Made by a program: the position numbers and the translations under genes. Positions 14,101 through 23,187 of a stretch of DNA of 23,442 nt are shown piece after piece. Each line of letters starts with the position of its first letter. The first letter of the stretch is position 1. Source of the DNA: a virus; the IMG/VR virus record IMGVR_UViG_3300020578_005189, positions 1 to 23,442 of that record. One strand, given 5' to 3'. The notes under the pieces were generated by a model. It made no database searches and was not told the DNA's origin. It saw nothing but the letters and a program-made list of their open reading frames with translations.

Positions 14101-17100
14101 TGGTGGCGGCCCAACATTGATGGACGTGTTCGTCGGCGTGAAGCCCGACCCACAGTTCATGCAGCAGATTGAATCGAACTTTGGCGAAGCGAGAAACAAA
14201 ATCCGCCAGATGTTTGAGGGCATCCAGACGGACGCCGGGCAGGCTGCTGCAAATGCGATGGTTTCGAGACTGCAGGAGATCAATCGACTGCTGCAGGACA
14301 TGGAGGCTCGGGCCGATCGTCTGAGGCAGGATATCGGCAGGACTGATGGTGGCGGTGGCGGCCCTCGCAGAAGGCAGCGTGGCGGTGGCGGCGGCGGCGG
14401 TGGCACTGGCGGTGGTGGCACTGGCGGTGGTGGCGCTGGCGGTGGTGGCGCTGGCGAAGAACCGCCAGACGATCTGGCTCAGCGGCTGCGGGTGGCCACG
14501 GATGAGTTTAACCGCCTGAGGCGAGCAACTGAGCCGCGGCTGAGGCTGGTTGGCGATGACGATCTAAACCGTCGCCTTCAGAATCTCGTTTCGAATGTTC
14601 AGGAGGCTCAGGCTGCATTCCGGCTTCGCGATGTCCCAGAAAGCCAGTTTTTTGATCGTGGCGAGCAGCAGATCGAGCGGGTGATTGCTGCCACTCGCAG
14701 ACTGCGAACAGGGTTGCGCCCGGCTCTTGAGACGCGAGCCACTGAGGCTGGTTTGTTGCCGGCAGATGCGGCGAACAGAGCGGATATTTCACGGACAGTC
14801 AAGCAGCAGTTTCGTGAGATCAGGCAGGAGTCCGGTCGGCTGCGAAACGAGTTCGAGGGGATCGCTCAGGCTGCTTCAAGACTGGGCCCGCAGGATATTG
14901 CGCTGAAGGAGCGATTGGGGGTTGCAAGATCACAGTTCAAGGTTTTGCAGCAGGAACTGAAGGATGCGATCGCAAACGGCAGTCTGCAGGGGGCTCAGCA
15001 GGCTCGAGACAATATCCGATCGTTCCTGAGCGGGAATGTACAGGCGGTTGGTTCATCCCCTGCAACGCCCGGATCATTCATTGGCGGATTGGGCGCTGAG
15101 ATCACGGGAGCAGCCTCAGGCCGGACTCAAAGGCAGCAGGCGCTCACTGGTATCGGGGATCTGGAGGCACAGTTTGAGGAACTGCGATCTCTGGGCAGTA
15201 AGTTTGCGCAGTTGTCGAGCACTTCAAAACTGAACATTGAAAATATCCGCCTGGCGTTCGTCGACCTGCGAGCGGAGATTGAGCGAGGAATTGAAGTTGA
15301 TCCGCTGCGAGTCGGAATGCTGCAGACTCAGATTTCGAATCTGCGAGGTTTAGTAAATCAGCGGATGGAGGCTTTGGTCAACCCGGCAGACGGTGTTGAG
15401 TCTGCGATAAATAGGGCACAGAATTTAGTCAATGAATCACAGAACAAGTCAAAACTCAAGGGAGCGCAGGTCTTATCATCACTGGCAGGTGTTAGCGGCG
15501 AAGATCGTCAAACATTGCTGAAGATCAAAACACAGCTTGAGGAAGCTATAGCTGAATACAAAGTTGCAAGGCAATCTTTCTTTGATGCTGTAGATGAAGC
15601 ATCGTCTATTAAGGCTGTTGCGCGAGTAAGAGATACGGCAGCAGAAGTGAACACAATTGCAAGTAATGCCAGCGCCAGAATGGACGAGATCTCACAGAGC
15701 AGGCTGAGAAATTTCAACGCCCTGTCCAACAGCGCCTACCAGCTCGGTCAGGCGTTCGAGGATGCAGCGATCGGATATCAGCTAAACGGGCTGGCCGGTG
15801 CGCTGCGAGGTGCGGCGAACAACATCTCGTTCGTGGTGAATAATCTTGCGCAGGCTCCAGCGATTCAGGATTCCATTGCGAGGCGGTTCGGCATTGCCGG
15901 GGCACTTGGCAGAGACTTGGTTGGAATCACGACTGGTATCGGTGCCGCACTGGCAGTCACGGTGCTGCCACCAACGGTCGAATGGCTGGAATCGCTGAAC
16001 GACATTGAACTGGAACTTGAGGACATCTCTGAGCGGTACTCTGAGATCGTTGGCAAAACAGAGCGACAGGTGAAGCTGAGCCTGGAGACGCAGCAGTTCA
16101 CTCGAGGGGTTGCACGCGCTGACAATTTTCGAGCTGTGCTGGATTCGCTGGATGATTTGCGAGAGAAGGCTCAGGATACGCGAATCGAAATTGCAGAGAC
16201 AGTCGATGGGCTGGCAAACAGCGGCGCGTTTGCAATTCTGAAAACCCAGTTTGATTCGATCAGCAAAGGCATCGACACGGTTATCGAAAAGTACCGCAAA
16301 CAAGCGGAGTTTTTGCGTCAGCCGAGTCTGATGCCGCTTGGTGCTCCTGATGGTCTTTTCAGTCCAGATAAAGTTCTCCGTGCTCAAGAAAAACCTTTAC
16401 TTCAGTTTCGGGCAACACGAGATGCTATCGTTTCGCAAATTGAAACGATTCAAAGAAGTAGTAGGGATTTCCCTGTTGCTCCAGAGTCTTTTGATAATGC
16501 CAGAAAACTCCTAAATAAGTTGCAGGACGATCTGAAGGCGACGATTGGCAGAGAGGACTTTGCAGACTTTTCAGGGCCAGCAAAGGATGCTGCTGCGCAG
16601 CTTGAGGCAAACCTGAAGCCGCTTGACAAGACTCTTGAAGATCTACGCAATCGAGCCGAGGAATTCCGTGAACTCACAACCCGCCGGCTGACTGAGGGCA
16701 TCGAGGCCGCTTTGCGGCAGACCGAGGTGCTGCAGCAGCGGCAGTTGCTGATTCGTGAGCGACTGAGCGGGCGTGAGATCCCGGGCGGTGAGATGCTGCT
16801 GGATGTGGTCGAAATGTCGAGGGCGTATCAGGACCTGATCGACAAGCAGTTGAAGCTCTACGAGCGGGCTGGGATGGCACGGCAGGATATCGAGCGGGTC
16901 CGGGCATCGCTGCAGCGGCAGGCCGATCTGGAAGTCGGGAACCAGTCTCTGGAGCAGCAGGCCGACATTCTGGAGCAGATCCGGCAGGCTGAGGAGCGGA
17001 TTGCGGAACTGCAGGGACGCCGGCGGGACGCGAGATCGCAGAACATCAACTTTGATTCACAAATGACAAAGCTGCAGGAAAACGCGCTTAGTAAGACCGA

Positions 17101-17545
17101 CGACAACACGAAGGCCCTAAAGGACGTGAGGAAGGAACTGCAAAATCTGAATGTTCGTCTGGTGAAATTGCAGGCGTCCGATTTGATCCGGAACCAGCTG
17201 AGTTTCCTTCAGGGAGAACTGGGGCAGACATCGGAGGACCCGCGGATCCCGGGGGCTGCTCAGCAGGCGGCCAGAATGCGGGAGCAGATCAACATGACTC
17301 GCCAGTTGGAAATGTTCCTGCCGGGATTCAATCCAGTTGTGCCGGGGCGTGGGGCGTTTAGTATGCCGGTGATGGCTCCCGGTATCGGGCCGACAATGGG
17401 TATGACTGAACTGGTGCTGCGGAATACTGTGCTGGACGGCTTCAGTATGCTCATGCAGTTTATGACCCAGACTGAGATCGGCCAGAAAATTCTCGGTGTT
17501 CAGGAAGCGATCAAACAGAAAGATGAGCGAGCGAGGGTGAACTGA
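14093..17545 (+). CDS. Tail tape measure protein, 1150 aa
   Basis: The longest gene of the window, directly after the chaperones. It sets tail length and is ejected at infection. Residues 1-85 are helical; about 86-122 form a Gly-rich linker coded by 15-bp repeats; then follow long coiled coils rich in Leu, Arg, Glu and Gln, a hydrophobic segment (about 601-632, ITTGIGAALAVTVLPP) as is common in tape measures, more coiled coil, and a Pro/Met-rich C-terminal region. No lysozyme or peptidase motif is seen. By the family rule of thumb of about 1.5 angstrom per residue, the tail would be near 170 nm. The ATG at 14093 has GGGAGCAGAGG upstream; the TTG at 14060 is rejected. Confidence 0.92.
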   Translation: MSSGGGPTLMDVFVGVKPDPQFMQQIESNFGEARNKIRQMFEGIQTDAGQAAANAMVSRLQEINRLLQDMEARADRLRQDIGRTDGGGGGPRRRQRGGGGGGGGTGGGGTGGGGAGGGGAGEEPPDDLAQRLRVATDEFNRLRRATEPRLRLVGDDDLNRRLQNLVSNVQEAQAAFRLRDVPESQFFDRGEQQIERVIAATRRLRTGLRPALETRATEAGLLPADAANRADISRTVKQQFREIRQESGRLRNEFEGIAQAASRLGPQDIALKERLGVARSQFKVLQQELKDAIANGSLQGAQQARDNIRSFLSGNVQAVGSSPATPGSFIGGLGAEITGAASGRTQRQQALTGIGDLEAQFEELRSLGSKFAQLSSTSKLNIENIRLAFVDLRAEIERGIEVDPLRVGMLQTQISNLRGLVNQRMEALVNPADGVESAINRAQNLVNESQNKSKLKGAQVLSSLAGVSGEDRQTLLKIKTQLEEAIAEYKVARQSFFDAVDEASSIKAVARVRDTAAEVNTIASNASARMDEISQSRLRNFNALSNSAYQLGQAFEDAAIGYQLNGLAGALRGAANNISFVVNNLAQAPAIQDSIARRFGIAGALGRDLVGITTGIGAALAVTVLPPTVEWLESLNDIELELEDISERYSEIVGKTERQVKLSLETQQFTRGVARADNFRAVLDSLDDLREKAQDTRIEIAETVDGLANSGAFAILKTQFDSISKGIDTVIEKYRKQAEFLRQPSLMPLGAPDGLFSPDKVLRAQEKPLLQFRATRDAIVSQIETIQRSSRDFPVAPESFDNARKLLNKLQDDLKATIGREDFADFSGPAKDAAAQLEANLKPLDKTLEDLRNRAEEFRELTTRRLTEGIEAALRQTEVLQQRQLLIRERLSGREIPGGEMLLDVVEMSRAYQDLIDKQLKLYERAGMARQDIERVRASLQRQADLEVGNQSLEQQADILEQIRQAEERIAELQGRRRDARSQNINFDSQMTKLQENALSKTDDNTKALKDVRKELQNLNVRLVKLQASDLIRNQLSFLQGELGQTSEDPRIPGAAQQAARMREQINMTRQLEMFLPGFNPVVPGRGAFSMPVMAPGIGPTMGMTELVLRNTVLDGFSMLMQFMTQTEIGQKILGVQEAIKQKDERARVN
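14399..14458 (+). repeat. Four 15-bp repeats coding a Gly-rich linker
   Basis: Four units of GGTGGC(A/G)CTGGCGGT lie head to tail at 14399, 14414, 14429 and 14444, the last ending GAA. They encode GGTGG, GGTGG, GGAGG and GGAGE inside the tape measure protein. A less regular GGC/GGT tract lies just upstream (14347-14398). Such tracts are prone to slippage, so copy number may vary among relatives. Confidence 0.9.
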
Positions 17546-18687
17546 TGGGCCAGAACAACATGTGCAACGACTACACGGACTTCGTTGTGTTCGTGGAGGA
17601 GACTGGGGTTCTGCCATCGTTTGATGGCAAGTCTTTGGCAACGTCTCGCCGGTTTCTCGTTCCGTGTGCGTTTGCTGAAGAATTTGCACTGCGGATGATC
17701 GGCAAGTATTGGAAAGACACCGTTTACACCACGCCTGTGCTGCCCGCAGAGTACCCCTATGATCCATCTGCGCAGACTCAGCCAGTTTCGCGTCAGCTGA
17801 AAATGGTTGCAATGCGGTTCCGGCAGGAGCCTGTTGAAAAAGCGTGTTTCAATGTACTCTACCCAGACCCACGCGATCAAGATCATCCGCTGATACAATG
17901 CGTGACAGATCCGACCAACGCAGCGCAGATGGAGAAGTATTATCCTGTTGCGTGGCCCGAAGGAGACGAAAACGGGCAGCTTGTTTCCGGTAATTGCGGT
18001 TGCATGTGTGCGGTGGTAATTGAGTACGCGAGCCCCCCGTGGCAGTGCATTGGCCCAGTTGCTGACACAGAAGTTCCGCATCTCGAGGAGCTGGAAGACA
18101 ACACGGCGATCAGTGTCCAGAGGAACCCTGGGTACGAACAGTACACACTTCCAAACAGACATCTGCAATGGGCCATTGATGATCTGCAAAACAAGCAGCT
18201 CGACGGAGAAAGCTACGCGACAATCATCGTGCCAACGGCTGACATCGTAGTGCGATGGTACAATGTTCCCGTCAAAAAGTTGTGCGACATCGAAGTGTTG
18301 CTGGCCAGCTACCGCGGGCATGTGAACTCGGAATCATTCGACGTTCTGAGCAAATGCCTGTGCGCGACTTCAGAAACCTGCAACTGTGCGTTTGATCCTG
18401 AAACTGTGATGTTCATTGAGTGGCAGGAACTGGAGCAGGACCGAACAAGCGGTTTCCACCCTGACATGAACACGACGACTCTTGAACTGCATTACAAACA
18501 GAAGCGTATTGTTGTGAAGCCGGAAGAAGGTGAAACACCAGCCATGGTGGTTGGGCATAACCACCTGTTCACAGACAAAACTGTTGATGACTATGCGTGG
18601 CAGCGTGTGCTGCGAAAGAAACCTGCCGGGCAAACGGAAAATCTGTATCCCGGAAAAGACTTCAACGACATGTTCAAGGTGCCATAA
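17545..18687 (+). CDS. Tail protein, 380 aa, function unknown
   Basis: The ATG overlaps the tape measure stop by one base (TGATG) with GAGGGTGA 6 bases upstream. Position immediately after the tape measure suggests a distal tail or tail-tip component. Residues 1-130 are mixed alpha/beta; a Cys cluster CGCMC lies near 152-156 and another, CLCATSETCNC, near 272-282, so metal or disulfide cross-links are possible. Beta-rich segments (ATIIVPTADIVVRWYNV and TTTLELHYKQKRIVV) fit a tail structural fold. I do not recognise a family motif, and the tail-tip role is inferred from gene order. Confidence 0.75.
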   Translation: MGQNNMCNDYTDFVVFVEETGVLPSFDGKSLATSRRFLVPCAFAEEFALRMIGKYWKDTVYTTPVLPAEYPYDPSAQTQPVSRQLKMVAMRFRQEPVEKACFNVLYPDPRDQDHPLIQCVTDPTNAAQMEKYYPVAWPEGDENGQLVSGNCGCMCAVVIEYASPPWQCIGPVADTEVPHLEELEDNTAISVQRNPGYEQYTLPNRHLQWAIDDLQNKQLDGESYATIIVPTADIVVRWYNVPVKKLCDIEVLLASYRGHVNSESFDVLSKCLCATSETCNCAFDPETVMFIEWQELEQDRTSGFHPDMNTTTLELHYKQKRIVVKPEEGETPAMVVGHNHLFTDKTVDDYAWQRVLRKKPAGQTENLYPGKDFNDMFKVP

Positions 18688-19442
18688 TGCGTCCGTCTGA
18701 CTGGAAGCGTGGGGACCTGATCAGAACCGACCGGCTGAACGGCGTCACCAGTGAAGCGAGACTGGGCCGCCAGTCGGTTGTGGTGGGATCTGGCACGGCT
18801 ATTGTTGGCACGAATCATGGCGTTCGTGCGGCTCATTTCCAGAAGCAGGCAATTCATCTTGTTGAGGCGATCGAGGATTTTGCTTCCGGGTACATCACTG
18901 ACAATTATCTGGCGGCTGACGTAATCCCCAGCGGGAAATGCAGGCTGTTGCAGTTGGAGCTTACGACTGGCACCTATGCAATCGACCCTGCTACTGAACC
19001 GTTTGTTGTTTATGATCCGCTGTCAGTGATTGGCGACAGTGACTCGAAGGCAAGTGGTGACAAGTTTTACTGTGTTTGGAACAGAGACAATCAGCGGGCA
19101 GAAGTTGTCAGTGGTGGTGGCGGTGGCGCGAAAGCGATTTCTTTTGCGATCGTCTCAACAGACTACAGTAATCGGTCAGCTTTGGTCGAGATTCGCCAGC
19201 GGACGTTTTCGGGGCAGGTTTTTGGCTCAATCCTAGACGACACTGTGGTGACAGTCTATGACACGGATGGGTGCTTTCTGAACGAACCGAGTGTCGATTT
19301 GACTGGGCGGCTTGGAAAGGCCATGCTGTTCATAGTTGATGGTGAGGCAATCGATGCTCACTTCAAAGACGATGGCGATTATTCACCGAAGAAGTATTGG
19401 AACGTGTTCAATCTTTGCTGCCCACACAATGAGTGCGACTGA
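18687..19442 (+). CDS. Tail-tip or fibre-associated protein, 251 aa
   Basis: The ATG at 18687 overlaps the previous stop by one base (TAATG); the longer frame reaching back to 18597 is a shadow of the upstream gene. The N-terminal 35 residues are basic and polar, followed by beta-rich sequence with a Gly linker (SGGGGGAK near 143-150) that splits the protein into two parts. The second part (FAIVSTDYSNRSALVEIRQR, DDTVVTVYDTDGCFL) looks like a small beta sandwich. It ends NLCCPHNECD, again Cys-rich. No catalytic motif is evident. Probably part of the tail tip or adhesion device by position. Confidence 0.7.
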   Translation: MRPSDWKRGDLIRTDRLNGVTSEARLGRQSVVVGSGTAIVGTNHGVRAAHFQKQAIHLVEAIEDFASGYITDNYLAADVIPSGKCRLLQLELTTGTYAIDPATEPFVVYDPLSVIGDSDSKASGDKFYCVWNRDNQRAEVVSGGGGGAKAISFAIVSTDYSNRSALVEIRQRTFSGQVFGSILDDTVVTVYDTDGCFLNEPSVDLTGRLGKAMLFIVDGEAIDAHFKDDGDYSPKKYWNVFNLCCPHNECD

Positions 19443-21163
19443 TGGCTGTTCAGAAGGGCCGACAATGTGGAGGCTGCTGTTGCGGCGGATGCTCCTCGCC
19501 TCCGCGTGACCTGCGAGGCCCGACTGTTGGTGAACTTCCTCAGTTCTCGATTCAGTCGCTGTGCTGCAGTTGCCTGCCGAACCAGATCTGTGTGCAGATT
19601 GTTGAAGATGGGGCCTATGACGAATCGTGGGCCCACATTGAGCGAGCCTGCGATAAGATGCAGCCGGCTGGCGGTGGTCCGCTGCAGTTCTCAGGGAACG
19701 TCTGGTATGACGGCGAACTGCATTTGTTTAACTTGTATCTCGAATTGAGGCCGGACGGAAACAGCCAGGTTTGCTGGGTGTTGTGGGAAATCGATTCGCT
19801 GGGCTGGTCTGGCGAGAAACTGATCAATCACAACCTGCTGACGACATCCTACGATTGCGATTTGCGGATGAAGTCTGAGGACTGTGCCACCTTTGGCGGC
19901 GAGTGGCAGGTGACTGAAGCAATCACGCTCATAATCTCGACTCCAGAAACTGTTGATTTGGCGGAGGCCGTCGAGTGTGGTGGTTGCGGTTGCGTGTGTG
20001 ACTGTATTTGCCTGTCGATCTGGTCACGGGATGCGGCTGAGACGATCGAGTTCACGGGCCAGAATGCGATTGTGTGTGCGCAAATCGATGATGGGATGCG
20101 ACAGATCTGCGCGGCTGGCGATCCGCTGAAGCTAGGCGGATTTGTGTTTTGGGAGCTGGATGGATGGCAACTGCGGATTAACGGTGGAACGATGGTCCCG
20201 CCTGACAGCTTTACGCTGATTGCTGGAACCAGCACTCTTGCCTGCAATTTGCAGGACACTCTGACAGTGATCGACGAGTGGGAACATTTGATTGACGCGA
20301 CCGCAGGCGGTGCAGCGGAGGTTGAGTATCAATGGGATATTGACGATCGCATGGCTCGCAGACTGCAGTGGGCCGGGATCTCAAATGGCAACCTATCAAA
20401 AACTGAATTCTTTGGTTGGAACTGGGCTACGAGTCAATGGGATTTGTTTGGCGAGATCGAAGGGCGTCAGTCCGGCCAGATTGAGCGTACATTCCGGCAA
20501 GATCTTTCTGATGACTTTACTGGCACCGGCGCGAATCTTGGCATAGTGAAGGTGAAGATCAAGTCCAGAACGGCACAGAGGCTGAGGAACGATCAGTTGC
20601 TTCTGCAGACAACAAGATGCTGTGAGATTGAACTGATACCACCATATTATGTTGTTCCTTCATCACCTCTTGAAAAGTTGAATCTGGCTCAGGTTGGGCA
20701 GTGTCCATCACCACACAAATTTTGGAATTTTACAGACACGTCAGGGATTGACTGGACGGTCGCCTTTGAGTGTTTGTGGTGTGGAGGGCGGTGTGGAACA
20801 TCAATTACATCCTGCTGCCCGAGGCCGATTCCAGCAGTAGTGTTTGCTGAGATTCTGATTGACTGCCCGCCGTGCGGGGCAGGATTGACTGTTCCACTGC
20901 AGAACATCAGTCCTTCAATTTGGGAGGGTGTTGGATTGCATTGCGGGAGTCCGTTGTCTGTTCGGTTTTCCTGCTCTGGATCCTCTTGGTATATTGAAGT
21001 TGAAGGAGCCGGGGCTTGCAGTTTCCGTGGTTTTGCAACAACGACAGACTGTGATCCTCTGAATGTGACATTCTCAGGCGATTTTTCTGGCGGCTTGGGA
21101 TGTTGTGGCACTCAGGAAAACGGCCAGAACGGTGCCCCAATTACGATTGTTGTGATTGAATGA
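19442..21163 (+). CDS. Very cysteine-rich tail protein, 573 aa
   Basis: The ATG at 19442 overlaps the previous stop as TGATG; a GTG three codons earlier is an alternative. About 38 of 573 residues are Cys, many in clusters: CGGCCCGGC (9-17), CCSC near 41-44, CGGCGCVCDCIC near 178-189, then CLWCGGRC and SCCPRP in the last third. Each cluster is followed by beta-rich sequence of about 100-180 residues, suggesting three modules each opening with a Cys knot. The end (GFATTTDCDPLNVTFSG, then ITIVVIE) is also beta-rich. It has no signal peptide. Position suggests an adhesin or tail-tip protein stabilised by disulfides or metal. No known family recognised. Confidence 0.75.
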   Translation: MAVQKGRQCGGCCCGGCSSPPRDLRGPTVGELPQFSIQSLCCSCLPNQICVQIVEDGAYDESWAHIERACDKMQPAGGGPLQFSGNVWYDGELHLFNLYLELRPDGNSQVCWVLWEIDSLGWSGEKLINHNLLTTSYDCDLRMKSEDCATFGGEWQVTEAITLIISTPETVDLAEAVECGGCGCVCDCICLSIWSRDAAETIEFTGQNAIVCAQIDDGMRQICAAGDPLKLGGFVFWELDGWQLRINGGTMVPPDSFTLIAGTSTLACNLQDTLTVIDEWEHLIDATAGGAAEVEYQWDIDDRMARRLQWAGISNGNLSKTEFFGWNWATSQWDLFGEIEGRQSGQIERTFRQDLSDDFTGTGANLGIVKVKIKSRTAQRLRNDQLLLQTTRCCEIELIPPYYVVPSSPLEKLNLAQVGQCPSPHKFWNFTDTSGIDWTVAFECLWCGGRCGTSITSCCPRPIPAVVFAEILIDCPPCGAGLTVPLQNISPSIWEGVGLHCGSPLSVRFSCSGSSWYIEVEGAGACSFRGFATTTDCDPLNVTFSGDFSGGLGCCGTQENGQNGAPITIVVIE

Positions 21164-23106
21164 ACTCACTTTGCGAATGTGCGGCGACTGGTTTTTGCTC
21201 AAGACATCAAATGTACAAGGGAGAGCAGCGTTTTGCTCACTGCCGTGGCGTCAGCAAAAGCGCAGACTGTGGACTAGCGTTTTGGAATAAATGGGAGCAG
21301 GGCCAACTGGGGGCGACGGCTCCGGCAAATCCCCAACTGAATCCTGCTGGGTTTTGTGATTCACTTTCAGAAGCACCGTATTCCACGATTGGTGATCAGC
21401 TCAAAGCAATCATTCAGCGTGAAACGGGAATTGAGATTCCCTGTGAGGCATGCCGACAGAGGATTGCCCGGCTCAATTCCATGAGTCGTGATGAAGCAAT
21501 GAATTCTGAGACACGACGGCAAATCGTTGATGAGATCTCACAGCAGGCGTCTGCAGGAGTCGGAAACTGGATTCAGCGTTTGGGCATTGCGTTTGACGCG
21601 ATGGCAGGAACCGGGTTACTGCGATCCAACATTGAGCGATGGTATGACGAAGCCGTGGATGCAGGGACAACAAACGTCAGCAAAACATCGGCGGCTGTTG
21701 CCGTAGTGGTGGCAAATAGGAATCAGACGGTTGTGGCTCCGCAGGCTCCCGCATGGGAGCGACCAGCCCGCAGAAAGGCCGGTGCTGAACAGGACAGGCT
21801 GCACAGAATTGCGGTGTCATCTGTTCCATTGAAAAGGCAGTGGCAGTGTGAATCTAGACCGAAGGTGAATTTGGTATATCATCTGTGGCCACGGAAAGGA
21901 TTATGGGAGCGGCATCTTCAAAGATTGCAGCAGTTGATTGCTTTGTGTGATGGCAGGGTGATTGTCGGTATTTCAACAGACGCTGAAACTGACCGATTTG
22001 AAGACGTTGCAGCAGCGGTTTGGCCTGCTCAGGATGGAAGAGTTCACTGGTTGCCAAGTGTGAATATTCGGCATAATCAGGGCATCTGGAGTCGCGGGGC
22101 GAGGTTTGGCGAGCTTCAGACCGCGATTCCAGCCATGGAGCTGCTCCGCGACCTGCCGGAGGATTCAGTGACTCTCTATGCTCACGGCAAGGGCATGCAA
22201 GATCATACCTTTAGGTCAAACGCTGTCAGGGTGTGGACGGACATCATGTACGAGTCGATAATGTTCCCGATCGATAAAACGATTGAAACAATTTCGTCAG
22301 GATATGAGTGTGTCGGAAATTTTCGCACGTTCGGTCTGCGTCCGCTAATGTGTTCGTACAAGTGGCACTACGCCGGGACGTTCTACGCTTTTCGTACTCG
22401 CGCTTTAGTGAATTCATCCGGCGTGGCTAAATATCAGATGCGATATGGTGGCACGGAAGCGTGGCTGGGAGATCACATTCGACCCTCAATGGCGGCCTGC
22501 GAATTTGCCGACAACAGTCCGATCATAAGACAGTACGACGATAATCTGATGACCGAGGTCGCCGGAGATTATCTGCGGTATGAGTCGATGCAGCATGGCA
22601 ACGGGCCGAAGCTCGAACAGCATCGGAGAGAGTGGGCGTGGTTTCTTCGCCAGGTTTCTGACGTGAAGAGCATGCTCATTATCGGCAGTCGCTTTGGTGG
22701 GATGGAACATCATTTGCGAAACGTGTTTGCAGAAATGCGTCTGGTGTCTGTTGATCTCGATCCAGATGCAACAAACAAAACAGACTGCTTAGTGATTGGC
22801 GATTCGCATAACTCTGAAATTCAGGATTTGCTTAGGAATCGTGGGCCGTTCGATGCCGTCTTCATTGATGGAGATCACACATACGACGGCGTAAAGCTAG
22901 ATTTTGAATTTGCCTGCAGCCTAAATCCTCGATATGTTTTTTTGCATGACATCACGAATGACATCTATCATCAGGCGACTGGATGCCAAGTTGAGAGGCT
23001 CTGGAAAGAGATTGTTAGCGATGCGGGATCCCTTGGATGGGCAACAGATTCATTTGCTGTCGGCTGCGGGTGGGGAGGGATTGGCAAAGTCATTTTTAGG
23101 GCATGA
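21160..23106 (+). CDS. Fusion of Cys-rich, glycosyltransferase-like and SAM-methyltransferase domains, 648 aa
   Basis: The ATG overlaps the previous stop as ATGA. Residues 1-100 carry two Cys groups (CECAATGFC-x14-C near 5-28 and CEAC at 95-98), a possible zinc-ribbon-like or disulfide region. A linker of about 100 residues follows. Residues about 235-470 look like a glycosyltransferase-type Rossmann fold (VNLVYHLWP start, VTLYAHGKGMQDH near 337-349, HYAGTFYAFRTRAL near 403-416). Residues about 500-605 match class I methyltransferases of the Methyltransf_24 type: SMLIIGSRFGG (504-514) as SAM loop, SVDLDPD (530-536) and FDAVFIDGDHTYDGV (564-578). The product could glycosylate and methylate a surface glycan or virion protein. 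The methyltransferase call is strong, the glycosyltransferase call moderate. Confidence 0.75.
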   Translation: MNSLCECAATGFCSRHQMYKGEQRFAHCRGVSKSADCGLAFWNKWEQGQLGATAPANPQLNPAGFCDSLSEAPYSTIGDQLKAIIQRETGIEIPCEACRQRIARLNSMSRDEAMNSETRRQIVDEISQQASAGVGNWIQRLGIAFDAMAGTGLLRSNIERWYDEAVDAGTTNVSKTSAAVAVVVANRNQTVVAPQAPAWERPARRKAGAEQDRLHRIAVSSVPLKRQWQCESRPKVNLVYHLWPRKGLWERHLQRLQQLIALCDGRVIVGISTDAETDRFEDVAAAVWPAQDGRVHWLPSVNIRHNQGIWSRGARFGELQTAIPAMELLRDLPEDSVTLYAHGKGMQDHTFRSNAVRVWTDIMYESIMFPIDKTIETISSGYECVGNFRTFGLRPLMCSYKWHYAGTFYAFRTRALVNSSGVAKYQMRYGGTEAWLGDHIRPSMAACEFADNSPIIRQYDDNLMTEVAGDYLRYESMQHGNGPKLEQHRREWAWFLRQVSDVKSMLIIGSRFGGMEHHLRNVFAEMRLVSVDLDPDATNKTDCLVIGDSHNSEIQDLLRNRGPFDAVFIDGDHTYDGVKLDFEFACSLNPRYVFLHDITNDIYHQATGCQVERLWKEIVSDAGSLGWATDSFAVGCGWGGIGKVIFRA

Positions 23107-23187
23107 ACGGTATCTGCTGCACTATGTGGGCGACAGGCCGGGCGATCTGAGTGTAATTTTTAAGGCAATCAAACTGGAGCCCGTTAA
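23107..23187 (+). other. Short spacer with two weak micro-ORFs
   Basis: This 81-base interval between two sugar-transfer genes contains no convincing gene. An ATG at 23103 (ATGA overlap) opens a 15-codon ORF ending at 23150. A different frame with only TTG/GTG starts (23081 or 23126) ends at 23191, overlapping the next ATG as ATGA. Either could be a coupling leader. The GGAG at 23176-23179 is the likely ribosome binding site of the gene at 23188. Confidence 0.3.

Noticed and set aside
17500-18321. 273-codon minus-strand ORF opposite the first tail gene after the tape measure
   Set aside because: No motif and no ribosome binding context; lies antisense to a coupled, protein-like + strand gene.
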